A DNA stretch of 64,000 bases from Cellvibrio polysaccharolyticus (GCF_015182315.1 NZ_PRDL01000001.1:3990501-4054500), one strand, 5' to 3'; numbered from the stretch's first letter, positions 16,893-26,100 are shown. A program made the numbers and translations. The notes: generated from the sequence alone by a model not told the origin.

Positions 16893-18371
16893 TCAACCGA
16901 TAGCACAGGCGCTCACTGGCTCGGGGCGATAAACACCAATATTGCCATGCCCGGCATCTTTCAAATTGGCAGCATGCAATTGACTCATGACCCCTTTCTG
17001 GCAATACAACCAGTAGGTTTGCTCCTGAGGCAGATTGGCGAAACGGTTGTTGAGACTATAGAAAGGTATTTTCAATATGGTGACACCTTCCACGCGCAGT
17101 GGACGGGTTTCTTCTTCGTCGGGGTGGCGAATATCAATAATGGTATGGCTGGCATCAGCAAAACCGATCACTGGCACCGACAAATCGGCATTGAGATCAT
17201 CCACAACTTCATCAATATTCTGCGCAACCCGCTCGGCAATGGCACGCTCCAGCACCGCAAAATCAAAGCGCGACTCTTCCTTTTCGACCCGGTGCAACTT
17301 GGCGCGGGTGGTCGGGTTTACCGAGATCACACCACAATATTCCGGCATGCTGGCAGCAAAGGTTTCGGTGCCGATCTTGCGCGACAAATCAATAATCTCG
17401 CCCTTGTCCATGGTCGCCAGCGGACGCAGCACCACCATATCGGTCACACGATCAATCATATTCAGGTTGATCAGCGTTTGGCTGGATACCTGAGCCACAC
17501 TTTCGCCCGTCACCAGCGCCGGAATCTCCAGCGACTCGGCCACCTGCTCTGCCGCACGCAACATCATGCGTTTCAGGATGACACCCATATAAGCGTTATC
17601 CACTTTCTCCAGAATCTCGCGCACCACATCTTCAAAAGGTACGGAGACAAATTTGACCCGGTGAGAAGCGCCATATTTATTCCACAGGTAATACGCCACT
17701 TCTTTTACGCCGATTTCATGTGCCCGACCACCGAGATTAAAGAAGCAATAATGCGAGCGCAGACCGCGACGAATGGATAAATAAGTAGATACCGTAGAGT
17801 CAAAACCGCCGGAAATCAGCGATAGCACGGCATCCTGCGCGCCCAGCGGATAACCGCCCAGGCCTTTAAATTTACTGCTGATAACAAACAGCCGGTCGTG
17901 CTTGATCTCAAGAGGAACGATAATATCCGGATTATGCAGGTCAACCGCCCGCGCCGGCGTATTGTGCAGCAAGCCGCCGCCCACATAGCGCTCAACATCC
18001 ACCGAGCTGAATACGTGATTGCCGTTGCGCTTTACCCGCACGCAAAAACTCTTATCGGCCAGCGCTTCTTTCCAGTGCGGCAACACTTTCTGGAAAATAT
18101 CGTCCAGATCACCGAGCGGGTAAGCCGTGATCAGTGAGTAATTACCAATACCTGGCGTGCGCGAAAGGATGTCGGCAACCTGCGCGGTAATCAGCTCGTC
18201 AGCGCCCGGTGACAATACTTCAAGCTTCTCCCAATCGCTTTTCACTTCCACCTTTGCATCTACCTGTACCATCAGACGGCGCAGATTGTCCCGCAGATGT
18301 TTGATAAAGCGTTTACGCACCGGAGCGCTTTTGACAAAAATCTCGGGAAAGACCTTGATGATAAAATGCAT
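16893..18371 (-). CDS. thiI: tRNA uridine 4-sulfurtransferase ThiI with rhodanese domain
   Basis: Makes 4-thiouridine in tRNA, and in gammaproteobacteria also supplies sulfur for the thiazole of thiamine. A 492-residue protein: ferredoxin-like plus THUMP domain (about 1-165), PP-loop SGGFDST at 187-193, and C346 in PEYCGVIS, the disulfide partner. The C-terminal rhodanese domain (about 395-492) has the persulfide Cys C457 in YWLYCQKG. The long form with the rhodanese domain is typical of Enterobacteria and relatives. It is convergent with nothing and divergent from glnA. Confidence 0.96.
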   Translation of the reverse strand: MHFIIKVFPEIFVKSAPVRKRFIKHLRDNLRRLMVQVDAKVEVKSDWEKLEVLSPGADELITAQVADILSRTPGIGNYSLITAYPLGDLDDIFQKVLPHWKEALADKSFCVRVKRNGNHVFSSVDVERYVGGGLLHNTPARAVDLHNPDIIVPLEIKHDRLFVISSKFKGLGGYPLGAQDAVLSLISGGFDSTVSTYLSIRRGLRSHYCFFNLGGRAHEIGVKEVAYYLWNKYGASHRVKFVSVPFEDVVREILEKVDNAYMGVILKRMMLRAAEQVAESLEIPALVTGESVAQVSSQTLINLNMIDRVTDMVVLRPLATMDKGEIIDLSRKIGTETFAASMPEYCGVISVNPTTRAKLHRVEKEESRFDFAVLERAIAERVAQNIDEVVDDLNADLSVPVIGFADASHTIIDIRHPDEEETRPLRVEGVTILKIPFYSLNNRFANLPQEQTYWLYCQKGVMSQLHAANLKDAGHGNIGVYRPEPVSACAIG

Positions 18372-18631
18372 GAGGAAAGCCTGTCAGATAACGCAGCAAC
18401 AACCGCAGAGGTTAAAAAGGCGGCGATTATACCTCAGCCGCTCCCGGCGCGGTGAGCTTGCAGACAGGTCATAAAACCGTTAAAAAAACGTCGCTAATTT
18501 GCGTTACTATGATCGCACCGAAAATTGCCCCGCAAGCCGTCGAGGGAAAGTCGCTTTAAATAATGTAAATGGCGACAGCACGACAGAAGAAAAAGCAATG
18601 TGCGCTCTTGATAAGCATAAAATTCTGACAA

Positions 18632-18678
18632 GCAAACCAAAACGGTGCACAGCGAAAAAACAGGCACCAATTTGGTGC
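18632..18678 (+). promoter_or_regulatory. two tandem NtrC-binding sites upstream of glnA
   Basis: Site 1 (18632-18649) contains ACCAAAACGGTGCA, and site 2 (18664-18678) is the perfect palindrome GCACCAATTTGGTGC. Both resemble the NtrC consensus TGCACCAAAATGGTGCA. Their centres are about 30 bp apart, three helical turns, as in classic glnA enhancers, and about 110-140 bp upstream of the predicted transcription start. Confidence 0.85.
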
Positions 18679-18752
18679 GCAAAGCAAATTTTTCGCTAGC
18701 GTTTTAATGAAAAAGCCCTTATTTAATGCGGCTGGTTGCTATTTTTGGGAAA

Positions 18753-18767
18753 TGGCATATATTTTGC
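18753..18767 (+). promoter_or_regulatory. sigma-54 promoter of glnA
   Basis: TGGCAT, five bases, then TTGC. The invariant GG (18754-18755) and GC (18766-18767) are 12 bp apart, exactly the -24/-12 spacing. The predicted start is near 18779, about 115 nt before the glnA ATG. Confidence 0.88.
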
Positions 18768-18894
18768 CACTTTCAAAATACCCTGGTTCTCGCCCGGCTC
18801 GCCTGCAAGGGTGGCGAGCGCTGATCGGGCTTGAGAAAGAATCAATTTAAATTATATTTCCGGCCGTCAAGGCTGCTCTTACTGGAGGCATTCA

Positions 18895-20295
18895 ATGTCT
18901 AAAACTCTGGACCTGATCAAAAAGCACGAAGCGCGCTGGGTTGATCTGCGCTTTACCGATACCAAAGGTAAAGAGCAACACGTTACTTATCCGTCCAACG
19001 TAGTTGACGACGATTTCTTCACCGACGGTAAGATGTTCGACGGTTCTTCTATTGGTGGCTGGAAAGGCATTAACGAATCCGACATGATTTTGATGCCGGA
19101 TGACGCTGCTTCTGTTCTTGATCCGTTCTCTGAAGAAGCCATGATCATCGTGCGTTGTAACGTGGTAGAACCTGCCACCATGCAAGGCTACGACCGCGAC
19201 CCGCGCTCCATCGGCCTGCGCGCTGAAGAGTACCTGAAGTCTACCGGTCTGGGCGACATCGCTCTGTTTGGCCCGGAGCCGGAATTCTTTATTTTTGACA
19301 GCGTCCACTACGCCAGCACCATGGGCGGCGCTTTCTACAAAATCAAATCTGAAGAAGCTGCATGGTCCTCAGGTGATGACGTTGAAGGTAAACACGGCCA
19401 CTCACCACGCGTAAAAGGCGGTTACTTCCCGGTTCCTCCGGTTGACTCATTGCACGACATCCGTGCTGCCATGTGTAATGCCATGGAAGCTATGGGTCTG
19501 GAAATTGAAGTTCACCACCACGAAGTGGCTAACGCCGGTCAGTGTGAAATCGGTGTTGGCGCCAACACCCTGGTTAAAAAAGCGGACGAAGTACAGATTC
19601 TGAAGTACTGCGTACACAACGTTGCTCACCAGTACGGTAAAACCGCTACCTTTATGCCGAAGCCACTGATCGGTGATAACGGTTCAGGTATGCACGTTCA
19701 CCAGTCTTTCTCCAAAGGCGGTGTTAACCAGTTCGCCGGTGACTCCTATGCGGGTCTGAGCGAAATGGCTCTGTTCTACATCGGCGGTATCATCAAGCAC
19801 GCCCGTTCTCTGAACGCTTTCTGTAACGCTTCTACCAACTCTTACAAGCGTCTGGTTCCAGGCTACGAAGCCCCGGTAATGCTGGCTTACTCTGCTCGCA
19901 ACCGCTCTGCTTCTATCCGTATTCCTTACGTAACCAGCGCTAAAGCCAAGCGTATTGAAGCCCGCTTCCCGGACCCAACAGCTAACCCGTACCTGTGTTT
20001 CGCAGCGCTGCTGATGGCTGGTCTGGACGGTATTCAGAACAAAATCCATCCGGGCGAAGCTTCCAGCAAGGATCTGTACGATCTGGAGCCGGAAGAAGAA
20101 GCGTTGATCCCGACTGTTGCCTCAAGCCTGGAACAAGCTCTGGAAGCTCTGGAAGCCGATTACGAATACCTGACCAAAGGCGGCGTATTCAGCAAAGACT
20201 TCATTGATGCTTACATCAAGCTGAAAAAGCAGGAAATCGAGCGCATCAACATGACTCCGCACCCGGTAGAATTCGAGCTGTACTACAGCGTGTAA
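18895..20295 (+). CDS. glnA: glutamine synthetase type I (GSI-beta)
   Basis: Makes glutamine from glutamate and ammonia with ATP. A 466-residue dodecameric type: FDGSSIGGW near the N-terminus, the active-site segments GPEPEFFIFD and NGSGMHVHQSF, and KRLVPGYEAPV. Y395 in SSKDLYDLEPEE is the adenylylation site, so the enzyme should be controlled by GlnE. The SD (GGAGG) is strong. Expression from a sigma-54/NtrC promoter is supported by the upstream sites. ntrB and ntrC follow downstream after one intervening gene, behind an intrinsic terminator. Confidence 0.98.
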   Translation: MSKTLDLIKKHEARWVDLRFTDTKGKEQHVTYPSNVVDDDFFTDGKMFDGSSIGGWKGINESDMILMPDDAASVLDPFSEEAMIIVRCNVVEPATMQGYDRDPRSIGLRAEEYLKSTGLGDIALFGPEPEFFIFDSVHYASTMGGAFYKIKSEEAAWSSGDDVEGKHGHSPRVKGGYFPVPPVDSLHDIRAAMCNAMEAMGLEIEVHHHEVANAGQCEIGVGANTLVKKADEVQILKYCVHNVAHQYGKTATFMPKPLIGDNGSGMHVHQSFSKGGVNQFAGDSYAGLSEMALFYIGGIIKHARSLNAFCNASTNSYKRLVPGYEAPVMLAYSARNRSASIRIPYVTSAKAKRIEARFPDPTANPYLCFAALLMAGLDGIQNKIHPGEASSKDLYDLEPEEEALIPTVASSLEQALEALEADYEYLTKGGVFSKDFIDAYIKLKKQEIERINMTPHPVEFELYYSV

Positions 20296-20328
20296 TTCGC
20301 CCGCACGATCCTTGTGTTGCGATTGTCG

Positions 20329-20363
20329 AAAAGCCCGACCGGTTATCCGGTCGGGCTTTTTCT
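20329..20363 (+). terminator. intrinsic terminator of glnA
   Basis: AAAAGCCCGACCGG and CCGGTCGGGCTTTT pair around a 4-nt loop and run into TTTTTCTTT. It lies 33 nt after glnA and limits read-through to the following genes. Confidence 0.93.
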
Positions 20364-20413
20364 TTGGGCAACGAATAAGGTAATCTGCGGTCTCAGCGAG
20401 GGAGGAAGACCGT

Positions 20414-20953
20414 ATGCTGCTACGTTATCTGGCTGTTTTCATCGGAGTGTTGGCACTGCCGGCCATGGCCACCGATATCTATAAAACCCGCGACAAGGAC
20501 GGCAATGTTGTTTATACCGACAAGCCGCTGGCTGGCGACAGCGAGCAGGTGAATCTGCCACCTATCAATAGCCTGTCTTCCGGCAATGCCCCATCCATAC
20601 CGGAGCGCGTCAAACCACAGCAACCGCAACTGGAGCGCTACGACATCAATGTGCTCAGCCCGCGAGAAAATGTCACTATCCCGCCCGGTCAGCGCGATCT
20701 TGCTATCGCGGTTGGCCTGAGCCATTCGCTATCTGAAAATCACTGGATTTTGTATTTCATTAACGATGAGCTGATCGAAGAAACCAAATCGACCAGCATT
20801 GTTATTCAGGATATTCCCCGCGGCACCCACCGCATTACCATTGATGTCATCGACAACGATGGCAACATTCTCGGGCAATCCGATGCCCTGGAAGTGAATG
20901 TGATTCGCCCCACCGTCAAAAGGAACGCAACGCCGCAACCTTCACCGCGATAA
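20414..20953 (+). CDS. exported DUF4124 domain protein
   Basis: A 179-residue protein with a Sec signal (LLRYLAVFIGVLALPAMA) and then TDIYKTRDKDGNVVYTDKPL, the DUF4124 motif in which a short beta unit reads Y/W-x-D-x-G-x-x-x-Y-(S/T)-D. The C-terminal half (about 75-165: INVLSPRENVTIPPG, then GTHRITIDVIDNDGN) looks like a small Ig-like beta domain. The function is not known. It lies between glnA and ntrB, a placement I recall from other gammaproteobacteria. It has its own strong SD (GAGGGAGGA). Confidence 0.85.
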   Translation: MLLRYLAVFIGVLALPAMATDIYKTRDKDGNVVYTDKPLAGDSEQVNLPPINSLSSGNAPSIPERVKPQQPQLERYDINVLSPRENVTIPPGQRDLAIAVGLSHSLSENHWILYFINDELIEETKSTSIVIQDIPRGTHRITIDVIDNDGNILGQSDALEVNVIRPTVKRNATPQPSPR

Positions 20954-20958
20954 GCGCT

Positions 20959-20975
20959 TGCACCAAAATTGAGCA
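20959..20975 (+). promoter_or_regulatory. NtrC-like site upstream of ntrB
   Basis: TGCACCAAAATTGAGCA differs from the NtrC consensus TGCACCAAAATGGTGCA at two bases. Weaker half sites occur at about 21013-21026 (TGCACCAT) and 21045-21056 (TTTTGGTGCG). The rest of the 378-bp gap before ntrB holds no gene. Confidence 0.6.
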
Positions 20976-21198
20976 CACCTATACTCTGGGTGATCTTTTC
21001 GGGATAAAAATGCTGCACCATCGCGCCTTCCGAAAGGTCGGCGTGGTTTTGGTGCGTTATTTTTCCCGCTGAACTTTACCTGCCCGCCACATACAACTTC
21101 GAATTGACCGTAAAAATGCGGGTCTGACACATCATTGTGCACGCGCCTTTTCAAAATACGGCTTTTTTTGACTTATTTTCTCTCAAAGCTATCGCGAC

Positions 21199-21214
21199 TG
21201 GTTTGCTTTTTGCA
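21199..21214 (+). promoter_or_regulatory. candidate sigma-54 promoter of ntrBC
   Basis: TGGTTTGCTTTTTGCA has GG (21200-21201) and GC (21212-21213) exactly 12 bp apart and a perfect TTGCA at -12; the -24 half is TGGTTT rather than TGGCAC. The predicted start is about 105 nt before the ntrB GTG. With the upstream NtrC-like site it suggests autogenous control. Confidence 0.6.
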
Positions 21215-21331
21215 ATGACAACGACAGTAACCCGAGCCTCTCAGCCAAGCTATTGAGATGCTTGTAAAAAATGGCATCCATACGATTCATGTGGCTCAAT
21301 CTGGCCACTCTGTTCAGAGGACTGACAACCG

Positions 21332-22405
21332 GTGATTACCCGGGACATTTTCAAACCCATACTCGACAGCCTGAACACCGCGATTGTTCTGGTTGATAGC
21401 AACCTGTTGTTGCACTACATGAATCCGGCGGCGGAAGTGCTTCTGTCCGTCAGCTTTGACCGTAGTGCCGGCGAGCCTATTACCCATTTTTTTCATGAAG
21501 CAACGGAAACGGTAAAACAGCTCAAGCAGGCAGTGATTCAGAGCAATCACTACACCAAGCGCCATACCGAATGGCAATTGCTGAGCGGCGGCCACATTAC
21601 CGTGGACTATACGGTGACGCCGTTTGGTGAAAAGGAAGGGTTGATTCTGGAGATCCAGCCCATCAATCGCTTGCTGCGCATCAGCCGCGAAGAGATGCTC
21701 AACACCTCCCATGAAACCACCCGCAATCTGGTACGCGGCATGGCTCATGAGATTAAAAATCCGCTCGGCGGTATTCGCGGCGCGGCGCAATTGCTGGCGC
21801 GCGAACTGCCCGACAGCGGCTTGCAGGAATACACCAACATCATCATTGATGAAGCCGACCGCCTGCGTAACCTGGTTGACCGGATGTTGGGGCCAAACCA
21901 GTTACCGCGCCACAACCAGCTGAATATTCACGAAGTGCTGGAACGGGTTGCAACCATTATTCATGCCGAAAGCAAAGACGCTATTACGCTGATTCGCGAT
22001 TACGATCCGAGCATTCCCAACATCCTCGGCGACAAGGAATTGCTGATTCAGGCACTGCTGAACATTGTGCGCAATGCCATGCAATCGCTACTGGAATCTT
22101 CAACACCCAAGGGTGTTATTCGTTTGAAAACCCGCATCCAGCGGCAATTCACCATCGGCAGAAAACACTACCCGCTGGTGTGCCGTATTGATGTGCTGGA
22201 TAACGGCCCGGGCATTCCCGCGCGGATGATTGAAAATATTTTTTACCCGATGATTTCCGGCCGCGCCGAAGGCACCGGCCTCGGGCTGACCATCTCACAG
22301 CACCTGATTCACCAGCACAACGGCCTGATCGAATGCCAGAGTGAGCCGGGGCAAACCCGTTTTACCCTTTACCTACCTATGGACAAATCTCATGCAGAAA
22401 TCTAA
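21332..22405 (+). CDS. ntrB: nitrogen regulation sensor kinase NtrB (GlnL)
   Basis: A 357-residue soluble histidine kinase/phosphatase. An N-terminal PAS domain (about 5-115) precedes the H box with H139 in GMAHEIKNPLGG. The ATPase domain has the N box (LLNIVRNAMQSL), DNGPGIP and GRAEGTGLGLTI. NtrB phosphorylates NtrC when nitrogen is scarce and is switched to phosphatase by PII. The start is GTG 21332. Its last 14 nt overlap the start of ntrC. Confidence 0.95.
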   Translation: MITRDIFKPILDSLNTAIVLVDSNLLLHYMNPAAEVLLSVSFDRSAGEPITHFFHEATETVKQLKQAVIQSNHYTKRHTEWQLLSGGHITVDYTVTPFGEKEGLILEIQPINRLLRISREEMLNTSHETTRNLVRGMAHEIKNPLGGIRGAAQLLARELPDSGLQEYTNIIIDEADRLRNLVDRMLGPNQLPRHNQLNIHEVLERVATIIHAESKDAITLIRDYDPSIPNILGDKELLIQALLNIVRNAMQSLLESSTPKGVIRLKTRIQRQFTIGRKHYPLVCRIDVLDNGPGIPARMIENIFYPMISGRAEGTGLGLTISQHLIHQHNGLIECQSEPGQTRFTLYLPMDKSHAEI

Positions 22406-23831
22406 TCAGGTATGGATCATCGATGATGATCGTTCAATTCGCTGGGTATTGGAAAAAGCATTGCAGCAGGCGCACATTGACACGCGCGTATTCGATTCCG
22501 GAGACAGCGCGCTAAAACAAATGGAGCGCGAAACCCCCGACGCGATTATCAGCGATATTCGTATGCCGGGTATGGACGGGCTGGAATTGCTGGCCACCCT
22601 GCATGCCAACCAACCGCGCATCCCCATCATCATCATGACCGCCCACTCGGATCTCGACAGCGCCGTAGCGGCCTATCAGGGTGGTGCTTTTGAATATTTG
22701 CCCAAACCTTTCGATGTTGACGACGCCGTAGCCGTTACCCAGCGTGCGCTGGCACACGCCGAAGAACAGCGTCGCGACCACCGCAAGGAAGCAACGCTTG
22801 AGCTGAACACCGAAATCATTGGTGAAGCACCGGCCATGCAGGAAGTTTTTCGGGCAATTGGTCGGCTGTCGCAATCCAATATTACAGTGCTGATCAACGG
22901 CCAGTCCGGTACCGGTAAAGAGCTGGTAGCCCGCGCCCTGCATCGCCATAGCCCGCGCCGCAACCATCCGTTCATTGCATTGAACATGGCAGCAATTCCG
23001 AAAGATTTGATGGAATCGGAATTGTTCGGTCATGAAAAAGGAGCATTCACCGGCGCCGCTTCACAACGCCAGGGTCGCTTTGAACAAGCCAACGGCGGCT
23101 CATTATTTCTCGATGAGATCGGCGATATGCCCGCCGACACCCAAACCCGTTTGTTGCGCGTATTGGCAGACGGCGAATTTTATCGCGTAGGCGGACACAC
23201 CCCGGTAAAAGTGGATGTGCGCATTATTGCCGCAACGCACCAGAACCTTGAAACCCTGGTAGCAGAAAACCGCTTCCGGGAAGATTTGTTTCACCGCCTG
23301 AATGTTATTCGTATCCACATTCCAAAACTGGCCAATCGCCGCGAAGACATTCCAAAACTGGCGCGCTTCTTCCTGCACAAAGCGGCTACCGAATTAAACG
23401 TTGACCCGAAAGTATTGTTGCCGGAAACCGAAGAGTTTTTCTGTTCACTGCAATGGCCAGGCAACGTTCGCCAGCTGGAAAATACCTGTCGCTGGATCAC
23501 CGTGATGGCCTCCGGTCGCGAAGTGCATATTGAAGATCTGCCACCGGAATTGCTTGATCACAAGGAAGAAAACACCTCAGCCGGCGATTGGGAAAAAGCC
23601 CTGCGCCATTGGGCAGACCAGGCACTGGCACGCGGCCATCATCAGTTACTCAGCGAAGCGGTTCCCACCTTTGAGCGCGCATTGATTGAAACCGCGCTCA
23701 AATACACCGCAGGCAGAAAGCGCGACGCGGCCAATCTCCTCGGCTGGGGGCGCAATACGCTGACCCGCAAATTGAAAGATTTGGGCATGGCCGGCGGAGA
23801 TAACGACAATGATCCGGATAGCGACGACTGA
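22392..23831 (+). CDS. ntrC: nitrogen regulator NtrC (GlnG), sigma-54 activator
   Basis: The start is ATG 22392, giving 479 residues and a 14-nt overlap with ntrB. The receiver domain has the acidic DDD at 11-13 and the phospho-acceptor D55 (ISDIRMPGMDG). The AAA+ domain carries Walker A (GQSGTGKE, 170-177), GAFTGA (217-222) that contacts sigma-54, and the LFLDEIGDM Walker B. The C-terminal Fis-type HTH is in RKRDAANLLGWGRNTLTRKL. It activates glnA and other nitrogen genes, including probably its own operon. Confidence 0.96.
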   Translation: MQKSNQVWIIDDDRSIRWVLEKALQQAHIDTRVFDSGDSALKQMERETPDAIISDIRMPGMDGLELLATLHANQPRIPIIIMTAHSDLDSAVAAYQGGAFEYLPKPFDVDDAVAVTQRALAHAEEQRRDHRKEATLELNTEIIGEAPAMQEVFRAIGRLSQSNITVLINGQSGTGKELVARALHRHSPRRNHPFIALNMAAIPKDLMESELFGHEKGAFTGAASQRQGRFEQANGGSLFLDEIGDMPADTQTRLLRVLADGEFYRVGGHTPVKVDVRIIAATHQNLETLVAENRFREDLFHRLNVIRIHIPKLANRREDIPKLARFFLHKAATELNVDPKVLLPETEEFFCSLQWPGNVRQLENTCRWITVMASGREVHIEDLPPELLDHKEENTSAGDWEKALRHWADQALARGHHQLLSEAVPTFERALIETALKYTAGRKRDAANLLGWGRNTLTRKLKDLGMAGGDNDNDPDSDD

Positions 23832-23892
23832 TTGGTTAAATTTCGCGCTTGCCGGAGCCATCTCATCCCAAGCAACATCCACATCTCTTCAA

Positions 23893-23922
23893 GCCTCTCT
23901 GCCGCAACCAAGGCAGAGAGGC
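23893..23922. terminator. hairpin after ntrC
   Basis: GCCTCTCTGCC and GGCAGAGAGGC form a perfect 11-bp stem with an 8-nt loop, about 60 nt after the ntrC stop. No U tract follows on either strand, so it may act as an mRNA 3' end or a weak terminator. The remaining gap up to 24151 is AT-rich (24050-24130) and likely holds the flgP promoter, with no recognised motif. Confidence 0.55.
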
Positions 23923-24151
23923 CTCCGCTACAAGATCTTTTCTCAACTTTTAAGTAACTTATAAGCCACCAATGCAGACAGCGGCGGCTTCGCTCTCGTG
24001 CGATTTAAATAACTTTGGGCACAGCTCCCGAAACAGAATCATTTTTAAATTCTATATAAGAATAAATTTAAACAACTTATAATTATTTCAGAGCTAAACA
24101 TTTATAAGAAATGCCGATAAAGGATATGTATTCATTAAAGGAAATATTGGT

Positions 24152-24757
24152 ATGAAAAACTCTCTGCTGCGTGCGACATTTCTCGTCGCATTATCGGTAT
24201 TTGTCGTGACTTCAAGCGGTTGCGGAATCATCAAATGTAAGTTGTGCCCCCAGCCAGATGATGGTTACGGATCAAGCAACCAATCAGCCACGACATGGCA
24301 GCAAATGTCCGGCGCAGAGCCGGTAACTATCTCTGTGACCGGTTATGGCGCTCCCGATGATCGAATTAAAAACAGACCACAACAAATACTGATGGCACTG
24401 AGAGCATCCGAAGTGGACGCTTACAGAACTCTGGCGGAAAGAGTAAGAGGTGTACAAATATCGGCCACCACCAAAGTATCCGACTTCATAACCGATTATG
24501 ATCATTTGCGCGCGGTTGTTGACACCTATATACAGCGAGCCAGAGTGAGCTCCCAGGGCGTAACCAATCAGGGATATTATGAAACCACACTGTCCTTGAC
24601 GTTGGACCAACATTTCTTCCAGACTTTTTTTGTAGAGCAAAACCCGGGAACGGCATCCTACTACCGCACTAATGACGGGATTGGTGTAAGCACGTTATCT
24701 ACCTCTGCCTCCCACTACGATACCCACAGTCGCCAAAGCTGGGCCCGGCCCAGATAA
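24152..24757 (+). CDS. flgP: FlgP-like outer-membrane lipoprotein (LPP20 family)
   Basis: A 201-residue lipoprotein: signal peptide with lipobox SSGC, acylated at C24. The LPP20/FlgP region reads LMALRASEVDAYRTLAERV followed by GVQISATTKVSDF, the helix-strand pattern seen in Vibrio and Campylobacter FlgP. In those species FlgP forms an outer-membrane-associated disk that supports sheathed or high-torque flagella. The neighbour at 24772 looks like FlgT, which backs this call. No FlgO-like gene is present beside them, and the rest of the flagellar genes are not in the window. Confidence 0.75.
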   Translation: MKNSLLRATFLVALSVFVVTSSGCGIIKCKLCPQPDDGYGSSNQSATTWQQMSGAEPVTISVTGYGAPDDRIKNRPQQILMALRASEVDAYRTLAERVRGVQISATTKVSDFITDYDHLRAVVDTYIQRARVSSQGVTNQGYYETTLSLTLDQHFFQTFFVEQNPGTASYYRTNDGIGVSTLSTSASHYDTHSRQSWARPR

Positions 24758-24771
24758 GTTTGCATAAAGTA

Positions 24772-26034
24772 ATGAAATACGCATTACAGATTGCCGCCTG
24801 CCTGGCCATGTTACTAGGCAATTGGAGCTACGCCTCGGGAACCACGATTACCGCCGAGGGCCGCAGCTCTATTGGCCAGGATACTCAGGCCGCCCGGCAA
24901 CAGGCTATTGAGGACGCAATCCGAAATGCGCTCATTAAAGCCGGTGGCCAGGTCGATAGTACTACGGACATTAATAACGGTATGTTAATTAATGATCGAA
25001 TCCGTTTACGAGTATCCGGACGGGTGAGCAATGTCGAAGTCCTCGATGAACATCAGCGCGATGGTGTTTATGTAGTAAATATTCGAGCGCTGGTCGTTGA
25101 GGGATACGATTGTCGTTCCCAACAAAGCAATCACTACAACAGAGATGTATTGATTACCGGCTTCCCCCGAGAAAAGCCGCAATCCTCGCAGGTAGGACAA
25201 CTGCACAACATTGACACCGATTTTTCGACAGAAATCGCACGACGTCTTTACCCTGCCCATCAGGTTCTTATACAGGATGAACCTTCTCTGTCGCTGACAA
25301 GCCGTACCCGGTATGCAAGCCCTAGTGTTCAGGCATCCGAAGCAGTGAAAAGCCTGGCCAGTAAATATCAGGTGCAAATGGTGATTGCCGGTTCCATCGT
25401 GGATCTGTCCATGCTCTACCCGGAAGATTACGCCCGTCAGACTCAGGCCAGCAAAACCATCCGAAAAATTGGCAATCTGTTCGCCGGTAAAGACTCCAAC
25501 AAGCTGGCAACGGATGTGCGTGCGAGACATTTTGCCTTGCGACTGGTTGTTTATGATGGCATATCCGGCTCGCCTATTTTTGATAAGGACTACGCGGATA
25601 TTGGTATATGGGATGCCCGATTTACGGAAATTACCGGTTTCGGTAGCCCACGTTTTTGGCAAACGGCTTACGGCAGAAAGGTCAGCGAAGTAATTAACGA
25701 GGCTGTTAATGATGCCGGGAAAAAGATCAATTGCCAGCCATTTATGGTTACCGCAAGGCTACACGGTCAGGCACCTGGTAACCGGGTATATATTTTCGCA
25801 GGAGCCAATCATGGTGTAAAAATCGGCGATGCTTTTGATATCAATCACCGAAGCGGAACACAGTTTCCCGGCTTGAACACCACCGCAGACACTTGGCCCT
25901 ATCCTGTCGAATACAGAAGCATGCATACAGAAAAAACGCATCTGACGATTACCGAGGTTTACCCTGGTTATAGCATTGGAACATCTACCGCTCCGTTAAT
26001 GAATGGACAACACTACATTGCGGTATCCTGGTAA
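24772..26034 (+). CDS. flgT: FlgT-like flagellar H-ring protein
   Basis: The start is ATG 24772, giving a signal peptide (KYALQIAACLAMLLGNWSYA); a TTG at 24760 is also in frame. The N-terminal domain has ITAEGRSSIGQDTQAARQQA and QAIEDAIRNALIKAGG, as in FlgT-N. A middle part with VLITGFPREKP and SLASKYQVQMVIAGSI resembles FlgT-M, and the C-terminal RVYIFAGANHGVKIGDAFDI is the FlgT-C SH3-like part. In Vibrio, FlgT forms the H ring around the basal body and recruits the T ring. The gene follows flgP by 14 nt, so they are one operon. Confidence 0.8.
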   Translation: MKYALQIAACLAMLLGNWSYASGTTITAEGRSSIGQDTQAARQQAIEDAIRNALIKAGGQVDSTTDINNGMLINDRIRLRVSGRVSNVEVLDEHQRDGVYVVNIRALVVEGYDCRSQQSNHYNRDVLITGFPREKPQSSQVGQLHNIDTDFSTEIARRLYPAHQVLIQDEPSLSLTSRTRYASPSVQASEAVKSLASKYQVQMVIAGSIVDLSMLYPEDYARQTQASKTIRKIGNLFAGKDSNKLATDVRARHFALRLVVYDGISGSPIFDKDYADIGIWDARFTEITGFGSPRFWQTAYGRKVSEVINEAVNDAGKKINCQPFMVTARLHGQAPGNRVYIFAGANHGVKIGDAFDINHRSGTQFPGLNTTADTWPYPVEYRSMHTEKTHLTITEVYPGYSIGTSTAPLMNGQHYIAVSW

Positions 26035-26057
26035 TTTCACATCAAAAAGCGTGAAAA

Positions 26058-26088
26058 TAAAAACGGCGACCAATGGTCGCCGTTTTTT
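26058..26088. terminator. two-way intrinsic terminator between flgT and uxuB
   Basis: AAAACGGCGACC and GGTCGCCGTTTT pair around a 3-nt loop with A-rich and T-rich flanks, so it can stop both converging transcripts. Confidence 0.92.
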
Positions 26089-26100
26089 GCTACGGGGTAC

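Noticed and set aside
24001..24151. sigma-54 promoter for flgP
   Set aside because: TGGGCACAGCTCCC at about 24016 looks similar, but the GC at -12 is missing at the right spacing.
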